From Bacteroidales bacterium (lineage in GTDB: Bacteria; Bacteroidota; Bacteroidia; Bacteroidales; VadinHA17), in NCBI GenBank assembly GCA_024763075.1, contig JANTGF010000041.1, positions 1-38,491 of the forward strand: a DNA stretch of 38,491 bases, read 5' to 3'. Position 1 is the stretch's first letter; each line of letters begins with the position of its first letter. This document shows, in pieces, positions 1 through 8,347 of the stretch. Below the pieces are notes generated by a model that had not been told where the DNA came from, searched no databases, and was given only the letters and a program-made list of their open reading frames with translations. A program made the position numbers and the translations under genes.

Positions 1-196
1 ACTTTTTTTGTATGGACCGGATATCCAGTTTGTAACTGGTTTTCAGTTTGGATTTTATCCCGCCGCAGGCTCCGCCACATCCCGGACAGGCAGAACTGTA
101 ATTATTTTTCCCGGGTACAAAAAGTCTTATTATGTTGTATAGGGTATAAAAAATGGCTGCAACGAACAAAGAAAAAGCTATGATTTCCTGTAACAT
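1..196 (-). CDS. FeoB-associated Cys-rich membrane protein (partial, C-terminus beyond window)
   Basis: Reading the minus strand from the ATG at 194-196 gives an open frame to the left edge (65 codons, no stop seen). It begins MLQEIIAFSLFVAAIFYTLY, one hydrophobic N-terminal segment, followed by a basic stretch and a cysteine cluster with the pattern C-P-G-C-G-G-A-C-G-G, then a Lys-rich tail. One transmembrane helix followed by CxxCxxxC is the hallmark of the small FeoB-associated Cys-rich proteins that sit next to feoB in many anaerobes; their exact role in Fe(II) uptake is not settled. It starts 11 bases after the feoAB stop on the same strand, so it is almost certainly cotranscribed. The stop codon lies outside the window. 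Confidence 0.85.
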   Translation of the reverse strand, partial: MLQEIIAFSLFVAAIFYTLYNIIRLFVPGKNNYSSACPGCGGACGGIKSKLKTSYKLDIRSIQKK

Positions 197-207
197 GATT
201 TCTTATT

Positions 208-2643
208 TTAATAAAAAATATTTCCAGTCTGATAAACAATAAATGACATGATCCACGCCAGACCGGTAGTATATAAAATAGTAAAAGCTGCCCACTTCCA
301 GCTTCCGGATTCTTTTTTAATAGCCGCAATTACAGCTACACAAGGAAAATACAACAAAATAAAGATCATATAGGAAGCTGCAACCACAGGTGTGAACACT
401 GGGGTTCCTGCCTTTTTTCCCTGCGTATATTTTTCCTCCCGTAGATTTTCAATCAAAGATCCGGTCCCGTTTTTTCCATCTACTTCTGTATTATATAAAA
501 CCCCCATAGTACTAACAACCACTTCTTTTGCGGCAATTCCCGTAAGCAGGCTTACGCTCATTTTCCAGTCGAACCCAAGCGGCTGCATTACCGGCTCAAA
601 AAATCTGCCGATTTTCCCGATGTATGAATTTTCCAGGCCTGAAGGAACCGATGGCTGTTGTTTTCTTGCAACCATCTGGGGGGTAGATTGTGATACGGAA
701 TTTTGATCAGGACTGACCTGATGGACAGGGTAATAACTTAGTCCCCAGATAATAACCGATGCAACAAGGATTACACCTCCCATTTTCTTCAGGTATTGCC
801 CCCCTTTGTTCCACATGTGAGTAACCGTAGTATTCATGGTTGGTACCCGGTAGGGAGGCAACTCCATAACAAATGGAACTTCTTCGGCTTTAAATAATGT
901 TTTGTTGAAAATCTTAGCAATTACGGAAGCCACAAAAATACCAAAAGTATAAATGATAAATAAAACTAATCCGGGATGGGATGGGAAAAATGCTCCGATG
1001 ATCAGAATATATACGGGCAAACGGGCACTGCACGACATGAATGGATTGATAAGCATAGTTAGCAGCCGGTTATTCCGGTTTTTTATTGTACGGCTGGCCA
1101 TGATTGCGGGTACATTGCACCCAAATCCCATGATCAAAGGGATAAAAGATCTCCCGTGAAGCCCGATCTTATGCATTACCTTGTCCATGATAAAAGCTGC
1201 CCGGGCCATATAGCCGGTATCTTCCATAAGAGAAATAAAGAAAAATAAAATAAGAATATTGGGCAGGAAAACAATTACACTTCCAACACCACCCATAATC
1301 CCGTTAACCAGCAGATCGGTTAATGGTCCGGGATGTAGGAGAGCACTCATTTCTGAGGACAAAAAGGAAATAAGAAGCTCAAGCCATTGCATGGGATATT
1401 TCCCGATTTCAAAGGTTGCATAAAAAGTTACAAACATGATCAGAAACAAAAAAGGAAATCCAAATACCTTGTTTGTAAGAAAAGCATCTATGATCTCGGA
1501 ATTTGTCCTTTTTATTTTTGTGCTTTTTTCAAAGGTTTCTTTTAAAGCACCTGAGATAAAACCATACCGGGAGTCCGTTATGAGAGATTCGGTATCTTCC
1601 CTTGTAATGATTTCCAGCCTTTTGATCTCGGCATCTGCAGATTTTTTTATTTCATCATAGGTTTCCCATCTTGAAAGGGAAAATTCAGCAGCTTTGTCCT
1701 TTTCCAGAAGCTTGATAGCATAATACCTTGATGAAACTTTATCTGTAATATTTTTGTTCTTCCAGATTGCATCCTGTATTTTCCGGATAGACTTCTCAAC
1801 TTCAACTCCGTAATTAATGTGGATATGACGAACAATAGGGTCCTGTCCTTCATAAACATCAATTATTTTGTCAAAAAGTTCTTCCATACCTTTTCCTTTG
1901 GACGCAACCGTCGGAACCATAGGAATACCTGTCATTTTAGCCAGGGAAATATAATCAAACCTGTTGCCGGATTTTTTAAGCTCATCGTACATATTCAGGG
2001 CGATCACTACGCGCACATCCATGTCGATGAGTTGTGTGGTCAGGTACAGGTTTCTTTCAAGGTTTGAAGCATCCACAACATTCAGAATGATGTCTGGCAT
2101 TTCGCCGATTATGTATTTTCTTACATAAAGTTCTTCGGGAGAATACGCTGAAATAGAATAGGTCCCCGGCAGATCGGTAATTTCAAATGAGTAAGCTTTA
2201 TGGTTAAATGAGGCATGTCTTGAATCAACAGTTACACCTCCGTAATTTCCGACATGCTCGTGCGAATGAGAAACATGGTTGTATAAAGTGGTTTTTCCGG
2301 AATTGGGATTTCCAACAAGTGCAACATGTATGGTTTTTCCCTTTTTCTGGGCGGTTAGTTTTAACTCATCTTCAGGAATAACACCGTTATATACGGTCGG
2401 ATTAGCCTCAGCGGCTTCCTTTTTAGTCATTACCTCAACCAGTTTGGCTTCACTTCGTCTCAGGGAAATTTTATATCCCATAACCTCATATTCAATGGGA
2501 TCTTTTAAAGGTGCGTTTTTTATTACGGTAATTTTTTGCCCTCTGATAAAACCCATCTCAATGATTCTCTTCCTGAAAGCACCTCTTCCTTTCACTCGTG
2601 TGATGTATGCGCTTTCATTTGTGAGTAAATCAGCCAGGGTCAT
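208..2643 (-). CDS. feoB: Ferrous iron transporter, FeoA-FeoB fusion
   Basis: Inner-membrane GTP-dependent Fe(II) transporter with a FeoA-type SH3-like domain fused at the N-terminus (about residues 1-72). The G domain follows: P-loop GNPNSGKT (111-118), GGVTVD switch region (about 134-140), DLPG (157-160) and NMYD (217-220). After it come a FeoB helical region and a polytopic membrane part with the Gate sequences around GYMARAAFIMDK and GFGCNVPAIMASR. The total is 811 residues, normal for a Bacteroidota FeoAB fusion. The frame is open 16 codons further upstream, but the Met at 2643 begins the FeoA domain directly, so I use it. A promoter-like sequence lies just upstream (2672-2703). The Cys-rich partner follows 11 bases downstream. 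Confidence 0.96.
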   Translation of the reverse strand: MTLADLLTNESAYITRVKGRGAFRKRIIEMGFIRGQKITVIKNAPLKDPIEYEVMGYKISLRRSEAKLVEVMTKKEAAEANPTVYNGVIPEDELKLTAQKKGKTIHVALVGNPNSGKTTLYNHVSHSHEHVGNYGGVTVDSRHASFNHKAYSFEITDLPGTYSISAYSPEELYVRKYIIGEMPDIILNVVDASNLERNLYLTTQLIDMDVRVVIALNMYDELKKSGNRFDYISLAKMTGIPMVPTVASKGKGMEELFDKIIDVYEGQDPIVRHIHINYGVEVEKSIRKIQDAIWKNKNITDKVSSRYYAIKLLEKDKAAEFSLSRWETYDEIKKSADAEIKRLEIITREDTESLITDSRYGFISGALKETFEKSTKIKRTNSEIIDAFLTNKVFGFPFLFLIMFVTFYATFEIGKYPMQWLELLISFLSSEMSALLHPGPLTDLLVNGIMGGVGSVIVFLPNILILFFFISLMEDTGYMARAAFIMDKVMHKIGLHGRSFIPLIMGFGCNVPAIMASRTIKNRNNRLLTMLINPFMSCSARLPVYILIIGAFFPSHPGLVLFIIYTFGIFVASVIAKIFNKTLFKAEEVPFVMELPPYRVPTMNTTVTHMWNKGGQYLKKMGGVILVASVIIWGLSYYPVHQVSPDQNSVSQSTPQMVARKQQPSVPSGLENSYIGKIGRFFEPVMQPLGFDWKMSVSLLTGIAAKEVVVSTMGVLYNTEVDGKNGTGSLIENLREEKYTQGKKAGTPVFTPVVAASYMIFILLYFPCVAVIAAIKKESGSWKWAAFTILYTTGLAWIMSFIVYQTGNIFY

Positions 2644-2671
2644 AGTTTGCAGTATTTCCGGAATAAGGGCA

Positions 2672-2703
2672 CAAAAATACAATATATACAAAGATATGAC
2701 AAT
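2672..2703 (-). promoter_or_regulatory. Candidate Bacteroidota-type promoter for feoAB
   Basis: On the minus strand, ATTG (2700-2703) is followed after 20 bases by TATTTTTG (2672-2679), a full match to the TAnnTTTG -7 element and 3 of 4 for the TTTG -33 element. It ends about 29 bases before the chosen feoAB start. No Fur-box search was possible. Confidence 0.5.
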
Positions 2704-2864
2704 ACCGAATTATGGGTATTTTTTTAAAATGGAGGATGAATGTTCAGAAGTACTAAATACAAAGAATAATCCGGATTGTTTGTCCTGAATTATACGGAAA
2801 ATCAGCATTATACAGATCTCCTGACCTGAATAATATCTGTACTTTTTTTCAGATATTGATAATT

Positions 2865-3260
2865 TTAATCTTTTTTACTTTCCAGATCTTCAAATTCTAC
2901 ATTTGTGTAGCCTTTTGAAATGGAGTCTTTGGTTTCTTTGGAATCAGTGTTTGTTTCTTCGGGAGCTTTCTCCAGAAGTACAGGGTTGGCTTCTTTTATA
3001 AATTCTATAACTTCGGCCAGTCCCTCTGAAAATTTTTCAAAATCTTCCTTGTACAAAAATATTTTATGTTTTTCAAAATAGGGTTGGCCATCCCTGCCAA
3101 ATCTTTTCTTGCTTTCGGTCAGGGTCAGATAATAATCATTTCGCCTGGTAGCTTTCACATCAAAGAAATAGGTTCTCTTGCCCGCTCTAACTGCCTTGGA
3201 AAAAATTTCCTCACGGTCGTTTCTTCCGTTTCCTTCCTTTTTGTCAAATCCTTCGTCCAT
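2865..3260 (-). CDS. DUF3276 family PUR-alpha-like protein
   Basis: The product has 131 residues. The core (about residues 15-90) contains the pattern EIFSKAVRAGKRTYFFDVKA, then a YYLTLTESKKRF strand and a KIFLYKEDFEKF segment, which is the PUR/DUF3276 fold typical of Bacteroidota. Such domains are related to eukaryotic Pur-alpha and bind nucleic acid in the few cases studied; the cellular role here is unknown. The C-terminal third is acidic and low in complexity (Glu/Thr/Ser/Lys). I chose the Met at 3260 because the 13 upstream codons are poorly suited to the family and the conserved region starts soon after this Met. The gene is divergent from nusB with about 190 bases between them. Confidence 0.85.
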   Translation of the reverse strand: MDEGFDKKEGNGRNDREEIFSKAVRAGKRTYFFDVKATRRNDYYLTLTESKKRFGRDGQPYFEKHKIFLYKEDFEKFSEGLAEVIEFIKEANPVLLEKAPEETNTDSKETKDSISKGYTNVEFEDLESKKD

Positions 3261-3398
3261 TCTTAAGTAAATTAAATTTAGCCTAGTATTGGCTGGCAAA
3301 GTAAAAAATAATTTTAAAATAAATAAAATATAATTGACAAAAAGTCACACTATATTTCTTTGTTAAATAAGGAATAAAGTTTGCTTTCTTTTGGGATA

Positions 3399-3431
3399 AT
3401 TGCCTTAAAAATAAAAAAGATTGTACTTTTG
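3399..3431 (+). promoter_or_regulatory. Candidate promoter for the nusB cluster
   Basis: ATTG (3399-3402), 21 bases, then TACTTTTG (3424-3431), a full TAnnTTTG match. It ends 23 bases before the nusB ATG. Confidence 0.55.
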
Positions 3432-3454
3432 TGCATATTTAATTCTTTAAAGAT

Positions 3455-4402
3455 ATGATTAACAGAAGGTTGTTAAGAACTAAAGTATTGCAGGTTTACT
3501 ATGCTTATATTAAGAAAGGGAATGCTTCACTCCAGGCTGGAGAAACAGAGCTTTTGCATAGCATTGAAAAGGCCTGGGAACTTTATTACTTATTATTGCA
3601 GCTAATCATTGATATTGTTGCTTATGCAGATTCAAGAATTGAATTGTCCATGCAAAAAAAAATCCCCTCTTTTGAAGATCTTCACCCAAACAGGAATTTT
3701 GTGGATCTGTGGTTTATAAAAGATCTCCAGGATTCTCCTGCTTTTACTAAAGTAATTGATCAAAAAAAATTAAGCTGGATCAATTATCAGGAAGTGATAA
3801 AGAAATTATTTATCACTATAAGTGAATCAGATGAATATACTGATTTTATGAAGGGAAAACCCGGTGTGGAAATGGAAAAGGATTTTCTAATTGAAGTTTA
3901 CTCAAAATATATTGCGGCTTCTGAGGATCTTAGCCAATGTCTTGAAGAACAAAGTATTTATTGGAATGATGACATGGAACTTGTTATCTCCGATATTATA
4001 AAAACAATTAAAAGATCGAGTCCCGGGAATTTGGTTTTTCCTTCAGGAAATGGCGTTTTTAAAAATTCAGAGGACAGGGAGTTTGCTTTGAATTTATTTC
4101 GTAAAACTGTTTTACATCGTGAGAAAAATAAGGCATTGATTGAAAATCAGGTGGAAAACTGGGATGTGGAAAGAATTGCACTTATGGATACTCTTATCAT
4201 GGAACTGGCTATTACAGAAATGATTGAGTTTCCGGAAATTCCGGTAAAAGTAACACTTAATGAATACATAGAACTTTCCAAGTGGTACAGCTCAAATAAA
4301 AGTGGGAATTTTATCAATGGAATTCTGGATAAAATTACCGTGAAATTAAAAAAATCAAAAGAAATTATAAAGAAAGGAAAAGGGCTGGTTGGTGAATTTT
4401 AA
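3455..4402 (+). CDS. nusB: Transcription antitermination factor NusB (long Bacteroidota form)
   Basis: NusB binds boxA RNA with S10 (NusE) in antitermination complexes. At 315 residues this is about twice the length of E. coli NusB, which is normal for Bacteroidota. The N-terminus INRRLLRTKVLQVYYAY matches the start of the fold. The canonical C-terminal half lies at about residues 210-305, with ENWDVERIALMDTLIMELAI, then IPVKVTLNEYIELSKWYS and GNFINGILDKI. The middle insertion (about 60-200) is the lineage-specific part. It leads a cluster with the DUF1573 lipoprotein, yajC, ybbR and coaE, an arrangement widely conserved in the phylum. Confidence 0.93.
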   Translation: MINRRLLRTKVLQVYYAYIKKGNASLQAGETELLHSIEKAWELYYLLLQLIIDIVAYADSRIELSMQKKIPSFEDLHPNRNFVDLWFIKDLQDSPAFTKVIDQKKLSWINYQEVIKKLFITISESDEYTDFMKGKPGVEMEKDFLIEVYSKYIAASEDLSQCLEEQSIYWNDDMELVISDIIKTIKRSSPGNLVFPSGNGVFKNSEDREFALNLFRKTVLHREKNKALIENQVENWDVERIALMDTLIMELAITEMIEFPEIPVKVTLNEYIELSKWYSSNKSGNFINGILDKITVKLKKSKEIIKKGKGLVGEF

Positions 4403-4510
4403 ATTTTCGGGCTGCATACCACTGTCGTAGATCCTGTTTCTATTGATTTACTTAAATTGCAGACCGGGTTTTTAATACGGTGGAAATACATAAAGATAAG
4501 TGTTAATTAA

Positions 4511-4542
4511 ATTGGACAACTTGATTAAAACTTGTTATTTTG
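4511..4542 (+). promoter_or_regulatory. Candidate promoter for the DUF1573/yajC genes
   Basis: ATTG (4511-4514), 20 bases, then TTATTTTG (4535-4542), one mismatch to TAnnTTTG. It lies in the 160-base gap between nusB and the DUF1573 gene, suggesting a separate start for the downstream genes. Confidence 0.4.
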
Positions 4543-4562
4543 CAGGCTGAAATGTTTTCGTG

Positions 4563-5012
4563 ATGAAAAAAGCTCATTTTATGTTGTTTTTTCTTGTTGT
4601 TACAGGATTGTTTTTTGGTTCCTGTACACCTGGAAATAAGAAAAAGGAGTCAGGAGAAACCTCCGAAGCTGCTGATACCCTGAAAGGTACCCCGAAAATT
4701 GTTTTTGACAAAGATTCCCATGATTTTGGTACCATTGTCCAGGGGGAAGTTGTGAGCTATACATTTCTTTACATGAACAAGGGGAAGGAAGGCCTGATAA
4801 TTACATCAGCTTCCTCCTCATGTGGTTGCACTGTCCCTGATTACAGCAAAGAACCATTACTCCCGGGTGAGCAGGGCAAACTGGAAGTGGTTTTTAACAG
4901 CAAAGGGAAAATGGGTGTCCAAAACAAAACGGTTGCCATACGGACAAACGGTGTTCCTGTAAGAAAGATTTTAAAAATTCATGTGGAAGTAGTCCCTGAT
5001 AATTCAAATTAA
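4563..5012 (+). CDS. DUF1573 domain lipoprotein
   Basis: The product has 149 residues. The N-terminus MKKAHFMLFFLVVTGLFF is followed by GSC, a lipoprotein signal with the lipidated Cys at position 21. The mature part has a short charged linker, then a DUF1573 immunoglobulin-like beta domain with the family signatures HDFGTIVQGEVVSYTF and ASSSCGCTVPDYSKEPLLPG. The family is abundant in Bacteroidota and is probably periplasmic or surface-exposed; its biochemical function is not known. A GTG directly before the ATG also could start it, but the ATG is preferred. Its place between nusB and yajC is a conserved context. Confidence 0.88.
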   Translation: MKKAHFMLFFLVVTGLFFGSCTPGNKKKESGETSEAADTLKGTPKIVFDKDSHDFGTIVQGEVVSYTFLYMNKGKEGLIITSASSSCGCTVPDYSKEPLLPGEQGKLEVVFNSKGKMGVQNKTVAIRTNGVPVRKILKIHVEVVPDNSN

Positions 5013-5036
5013 TTTAAATTTTAAAATAGTTTTATT

Positions 5037-5360
5037 ATGAGTAATTTACAATTTATCCTGTTAATGGCCCCACCTCAGGAGGGGCAAAGTCCGCTGGCGA
5101 CTTTTTTGCCCCTTATTTTAATTGTGGCGGTTTTCTATTTGTTCATGATCAGGCCGCAAATGAAAAGGCAGAAAGAACTTAAAAATTATCGTGAAAGTTT
5201 GAAAAAGGGAGATAAAGTGGTTACAACCGGTGGAATTTATGGAAAAGTTGTGGAGCTGAATGAGCAGATTGCCACTATTGAAATAGCTGATAAAGTCAGA
5301 ATTAAAATTGATAAGAGTGCCATCCTGAAAAGTCCGGGTGACATAGGTGCTCAAAAATAA
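5037..5360 (+). CDS. yajC: Preprotein translocase subunit YajC
   Basis: Accessory subunit of the Sec-DF-YajC complex in the inner membrane. The 107 residues include a single transmembrane helix (about 22-40, LATFLPLILIVAVFYLF), then MIRPQMKRQKEL, GDKVVTTGGIYGKVV and a short beta domain, all standard for YajC. It begins 24 bases after the DUF1573 stop and precedes ybbR, consistent with one envelope-biogenesis operon. Confidence 0.95.
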   Translation: MSNLQFILLMAPPQEGQSPLATFLPLILIVAVFYLFMIRPQMKRQKELKNYRESLKKGDKVVTTGGIYGKVVELNEQIATIEIADKVRIKIDKSAILKSPGDIGAQK

Positions 5361-5408
5361 TTATGTTTTATTTCTTTTATAATTCATTATTAATCAGTAA
5401 ATAATGTT

Positions 5409-6404
5409 TTGATTTTTTTTTCAAAAATAAATATTTCCGGTGTCAGGCAGTGGATCAGGAAAAAATTAGGAAAAGATTCTTTTGTTTTTCTGTTTTTTCT
5501 TTTCCTTGCTTTTTTGTTCTGGTTATTGAATGAATTGAATAAAGAATCAGTTGCAGATATTTCTGTACCGGTCCGGTATGAAAATTTCTTTAAGGACAGA
5601 ATCCTCGTAAATGATGTCCCTGATCATATCACCCTTAAAGTACAGGCTCCCGGATATACTTTGCTAAAATATAAGCTAAGTCCAAGAATGGTTCCGGTTA
5701 GCCTGGACCTGAAATCTTATCTGATTCATCAAAAAGAAAATACTACTGTATATTATGCTGTAACCCGCGATCTGCAGGGAAGGTTTAAAAGGAGATTTTC
5801 AGGTGAGATGAGTATTATTGAAATTCAACCGGATACCTTGTTTTTCAGGTTTGATGTGCTTAAGTCCAGGAGAATACCGGTTAAGTTAAATGTCGATTAT
5901 ACCCTTGAAAAACAATATATGGTTTCAGGTGAAGTCAGTGCTTCTCCGGATACTGTTACAGTGACCGGACCTTTATCTGTTATCGATACCATAAAAGTTG
6001 TGTACACGGAAACGAAAGAATATCAGAATCTAAAAAAAGCAGTAAATGAAACAATTAAGTTACTTACTTCGGATAATTTGAATTATTCTTCTGACGAAGT
6101 GATTCTCACCATACCGGTTGAACAGTTTACTGAAGCTACTCTTAAAATTCCAATTGAGATAGTAAACCTACCTGATTCCTTGATAATGAAGACATTTCCT
6201 GGCCAGGTGACCATCAATTGTATGGTTACTCTCGGAAGATATGAAAATCTGTCTCCACGATTGTTCCGGGCAGAGGTTGATTATTCCCAAATACAGGAGA
6301 TTATTGGAAATCAGTTGAAAGTAAATATAAGTTCTTCTCCTGACTACGTCCAGTCGGTTAAAGTAAAACCGGCCTATGTTGACTTTATAATCGAGCGGAA
6401 ATAA
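5409..6404 (+). CDS. YbbR-like domain protein, TTG start
   Basis: The product has 331 residues. There is one N-terminal transmembrane helix (about 24-42, rich in Phe and Leu, ending NELNKES), followed by repeated YbbR-type beta domains such as ISVPVRYENF, RIPVKLNVDYTLEKQYMVSG and LKIPIEIVNLP. The extracytoplasmic part is about 290 residues. The role is unproven; YbbR/CdaR proteins of Firmicutes regulate a diadenylate cyclase, but no cyclase gene is adjacent here. Start choice: the frame has a stop at 5391-5393, and the only usual initiation codon before the membrane helix is TTG at 5409. The stop codon overlaps the coaE ATG by one base (TAATG), suggesting translational coupling. Confidence 0.85.
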   Translation: MIFFSKINISGVRQWIRKKLGKDSFVFLFFLFLAFLFWLLNELNKESVADISVPVRYENFFKDRILVNDVPDHITLKVQAPGYTLLKYKLSPRMVPVSLDLKSYLIHQKENTTVYYAVTRDLQGRFKRRFSGEMSIIEIQPDTLFFRFDVLKSRRIPVKLNVDYTLEKQYMVSGEVSASPDTVTVTGPLSVIDTIKVVYTETKEYQNLKKAVNETIKLLTSDNLNYSSDEVILTIPVEQFTEATLKIPIEIVNLPDSLIMKTFPGQVTINCMVTLGRYENLSPRLFRAEVDYSQIQEIIGNQLKVNISSSPDYVQSVKVKPAYVDFIIERK

Positions 6405-6985
6405 TGTGGAAGGTAGGACTAACAGGAGGGATAGGAAGCGGAAAGTCATATGTTTCTGAAATTTTTAAGCACCTTAACATTCCGGTTTATAATGCAGATC
6501 AGGCAGCTCATGAACTTTTTACTCACGATGAAAAAATTATAGCTTCTTATAAGGAGTTATTTGGTGATGATGTCTATGAGGAGGGAAAATTAAACCGGAA
6601 AAAAGTTGCAGAAATATTATTTCAAAATGACAACCTGCTCAAAACGATAAGTGATAAGGTTCACCCTGTTGTTTTGGAACATTTCAGTAAGTGGGTAATG
6701 GATAATACCGGGAACCCTTATGTAATAAAGGAAGCTGCCATAATCTTTGAAGCGGGTGCTGAAAAAAATCTTGATTTTGTTATTTCTGTGCTGGCTCCTG
6801 TAGAATTAAGGATTAAAAGAGTTATGCTCAGAGATCAAATGGATGCCCGGGATGTGAAGGCCAGAATAATGAAACAATTGCCGGAAAAGGAGTTGATTAA
6901 ACGTTCAGATTTTACAATTATAAATGATGGTAAAACAATGCTTCTACCTCAGGTTCTGGAAATCCACAATAAATTATCTGAATAA
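6404..6985 (+). CDS. coaE: Dephospho-CoA kinase
   Basis: Catalyses the last step of coenzyme A synthesis, ATP-dependent 3'-phosphorylation of dephospho-CoA. The protein has 193 residues, usual for the family. The P-loop GGIGSGKS is at 8-15, followed by the NADQAAHELF segment (substrate/lid region), HPVV and, near the C-terminus, the Arg-rich lid segment VMLRDQMDARDVKARI. The start overlaps the ybbR stop. It is the last gene of the nusB cluster; a new promoter-like sequence follows before the next gene. Confidence 0.95.
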   Translation: MWKVGLTGGIGSGKSYVSEIFKHLNIPVYNADQAAHELFTHDEKIIASYKELFGDDVYEEGKLNRKKVAEILFQNDNLLKTISDKVHPVVLEHFSKWVMDNTGNPYVIKEAAIIFEAGAEKNLDFVISVLAPVELRIKRVMLRDQMDARDVKARIMKQLPEKELIKRSDFTIINDGKTMLLPQVLEIHNKLSE

Positions 6986-6986
6986 G

Positions 6987-7019
6987 TTTCGGAAGTTGCT
7001 TTGTTTTGTTTTAATTTTG
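6987..7019 (+). promoter_or_regulatory. Candidate promoter for the TerB/DnaJ gene
   Basis: TTTC (6987-6990), 21 bases, then TAATTTTG (7012-7019), a full TAnnTTTG match, 72 bases before the next ATG. Confidence 0.4.
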
Positions 7020-7091
7020 TGGCACGGTTTTTATAGTATAGTCTGTTTTGTTATTTATTAAAGATAATTTTCAAAAATTACGAATTTAAGA

Positions 7092-7817
7092 ATGGGTAAG
7101 TTTGCAAAGTGGGTAGCAGGTGGTTTAGGCTGGGTCTTTTTGGGCCCCATTGGTGGGATACTTGGTTTTACGCTCGGGGCCCTTCTCGATGCTCCGGATC
7201 TTTCTCAACCACGGTTAAGCGGGCGGGGCAGGACAACTACGGGAGATTTTGCCATGAGCCTGCTGGTTTTGATAGCTGCTGTTATGAAGGCAGATGGAAA
7301 GGTATTGAAATCGGAACTGGATTATGTTAAAAAGTACCTGATGCAATCTTTTGGTGCAGATTCTGCTAAAGAAGCACTGGGTATGCTGAGGGATATATTG
7401 AAACAGGAAATACCCCTGGATGATGTGACCGGACAGATCAGGCAGCACATGAATTATTCTTCCCGTTTGCAGTTATTGCATCTTCTGTATGGTTTGTCTG
7501 AGGCCGATAAAAGAATAAGCAGCAAAGAACTTGAGGTCATAGAAAGAATTGCTGCCGGATTGGGGATCTCAAAAAGAGATAAGGAATCTGTGAAACACAT
7601 GTTTATCCCTGAAACTGATGGTGCTTATAAAATTTTGGAGATAGATCCATCTGTTACAGATGAAGAAGTGAAAAAAGCATACCGGAAAATGGCAATGAAG
7701 TTTCATCCGGATAAGGTAAGTCACCTGGGTACGGATTTTCAGAAATTTGCCAATGAGAAATTCAAGAAGGTGAATGAAGCATATAATAATATAAAGAAGG
7801 AAAGAAATATCGCATGA
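7092..7817 (+). CDS. TerB-like / DnaJ domain co-chaperone (DjlA-like)
   Basis: The 241-residue protein has three parts. The first is a hydrophobic Gly-rich N-terminal segment (about 5-33, possibly membrane-associating). The second is an all-helical TerB-type domain (about 50-160), with the paired acidic motifs KADGKVLKSE (66-75) and EADKRISSKE (137-146). The third is a C-terminal J domain (about 178-236) with the HPD tripeptide at 205-207, the contact for Hsp70/DnaK. This is the DjlA architecture. A likely job is recruiting DnaK to a membrane-near substrate; the substrate is unknown. DUF5606 follows 51 bases downstream on the same strand. Confidence 0.88.
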   Translation: MGKFAKWVAGGLGWVFLGPIGGILGFTLGALLDAPDLSQPRLSGRGRTTTGDFAMSLLVLIAAVMKADGKVLKSELDYVKKYLMQSFGADSAKEALGMLRDILKQEIPLDDVTGQIRQHMNYSSRLQLLHLLYGLSEADKRISSKELEVIERIAAGLGISKRDKESVKHMFIPETDGAYKILEIDPSVTDEEVKKAYRKMAMKFHPDKVSHLGTDFQKFANEKFKKVNEAYNNIKKERNIA

Positions 7818-7868
7818 CCCGGAAAGGAGTGATGCTGATCATAAATGTAATTCAGTAAAAAGATAATT

Positions 7869-8345
7869 ATGGACTTAAAAGAAATTGTTGCTATTTCAGG
7901 TAAACCTGGACTTTATAAATTTATTTCACAGGGTAGAAATGCGATCATTGTTGAAAATATTGAAACAAAAGCCAGAACAAGTGCCTTTGCATCAGAAAAA
8001 GTAAGTACGCTCGAAGATATTGCCATTTTCACAGAAAACGAGGAAGTTCCTTTAAAAGAGGTTTTTAAGAAAATCAAGGAAAAGGAAGAAGGGAAAGAAG
8101 CAATCTCTCATAAATCAAAACCTGAAGAATTGAAGATCTGGTTTAAGGAGGTCCTCCCTGATTATGATGAGGACAGGGTTTATGTATCTGATATTAAAAA
8201 GGTTGCACTTTGGTACAATACTCTTGCACGTATGGAAATGCTTGATTTTATGAACAAAGAAGAGGAAACTAAAGAAGAGTCTGCTGATACTGAACCTGAG
8301 AAAAGTGAGGCTGAAAAAGAAGAAAAGTCTGAGGATAAGGAATAA
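7869..8345 (+). CDS. DUF5606 domain protein
   Basis: The product has 158 residues. The N-terminus MDLKEIVAISGKPGLYKF, then NAIIVENIETKAR and, further on, DEDRVYVSDIKKVALWYNTL, is the recognisable pattern of the DUF5606 family found in Bacteroidota. No catalytic residues are evident. The last 30 residues are almost only Glu, Lys, Ser and Asp, a disordered acidic tail. The stop lies two bases before the ATG of the M3 peptidase, so the two are likely cotranslated. Its function is not known. Confidence 0.82.
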   Translation: MDLKEIVAISGKPGLYKFISQGRNAIIVENIETKARTSAFASEKVSTLEDIAIFTENEEVPLKEVFKKIKEKEEGKEAISHKSKPEELKIWFKEVLPDYDEDRVYVSDIKKVALWYNTLARMEMLDFMNKEEETKEESADTEPEKSEAEKEEKSEDKE

Positions 8346-8347
8346 TT

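Noticed and set aside
2279-2788. 169-codon plus-strand frame across the feoAB start
   Set aside because: Mostly antisense to the FeoA and G domains; no family pattern.
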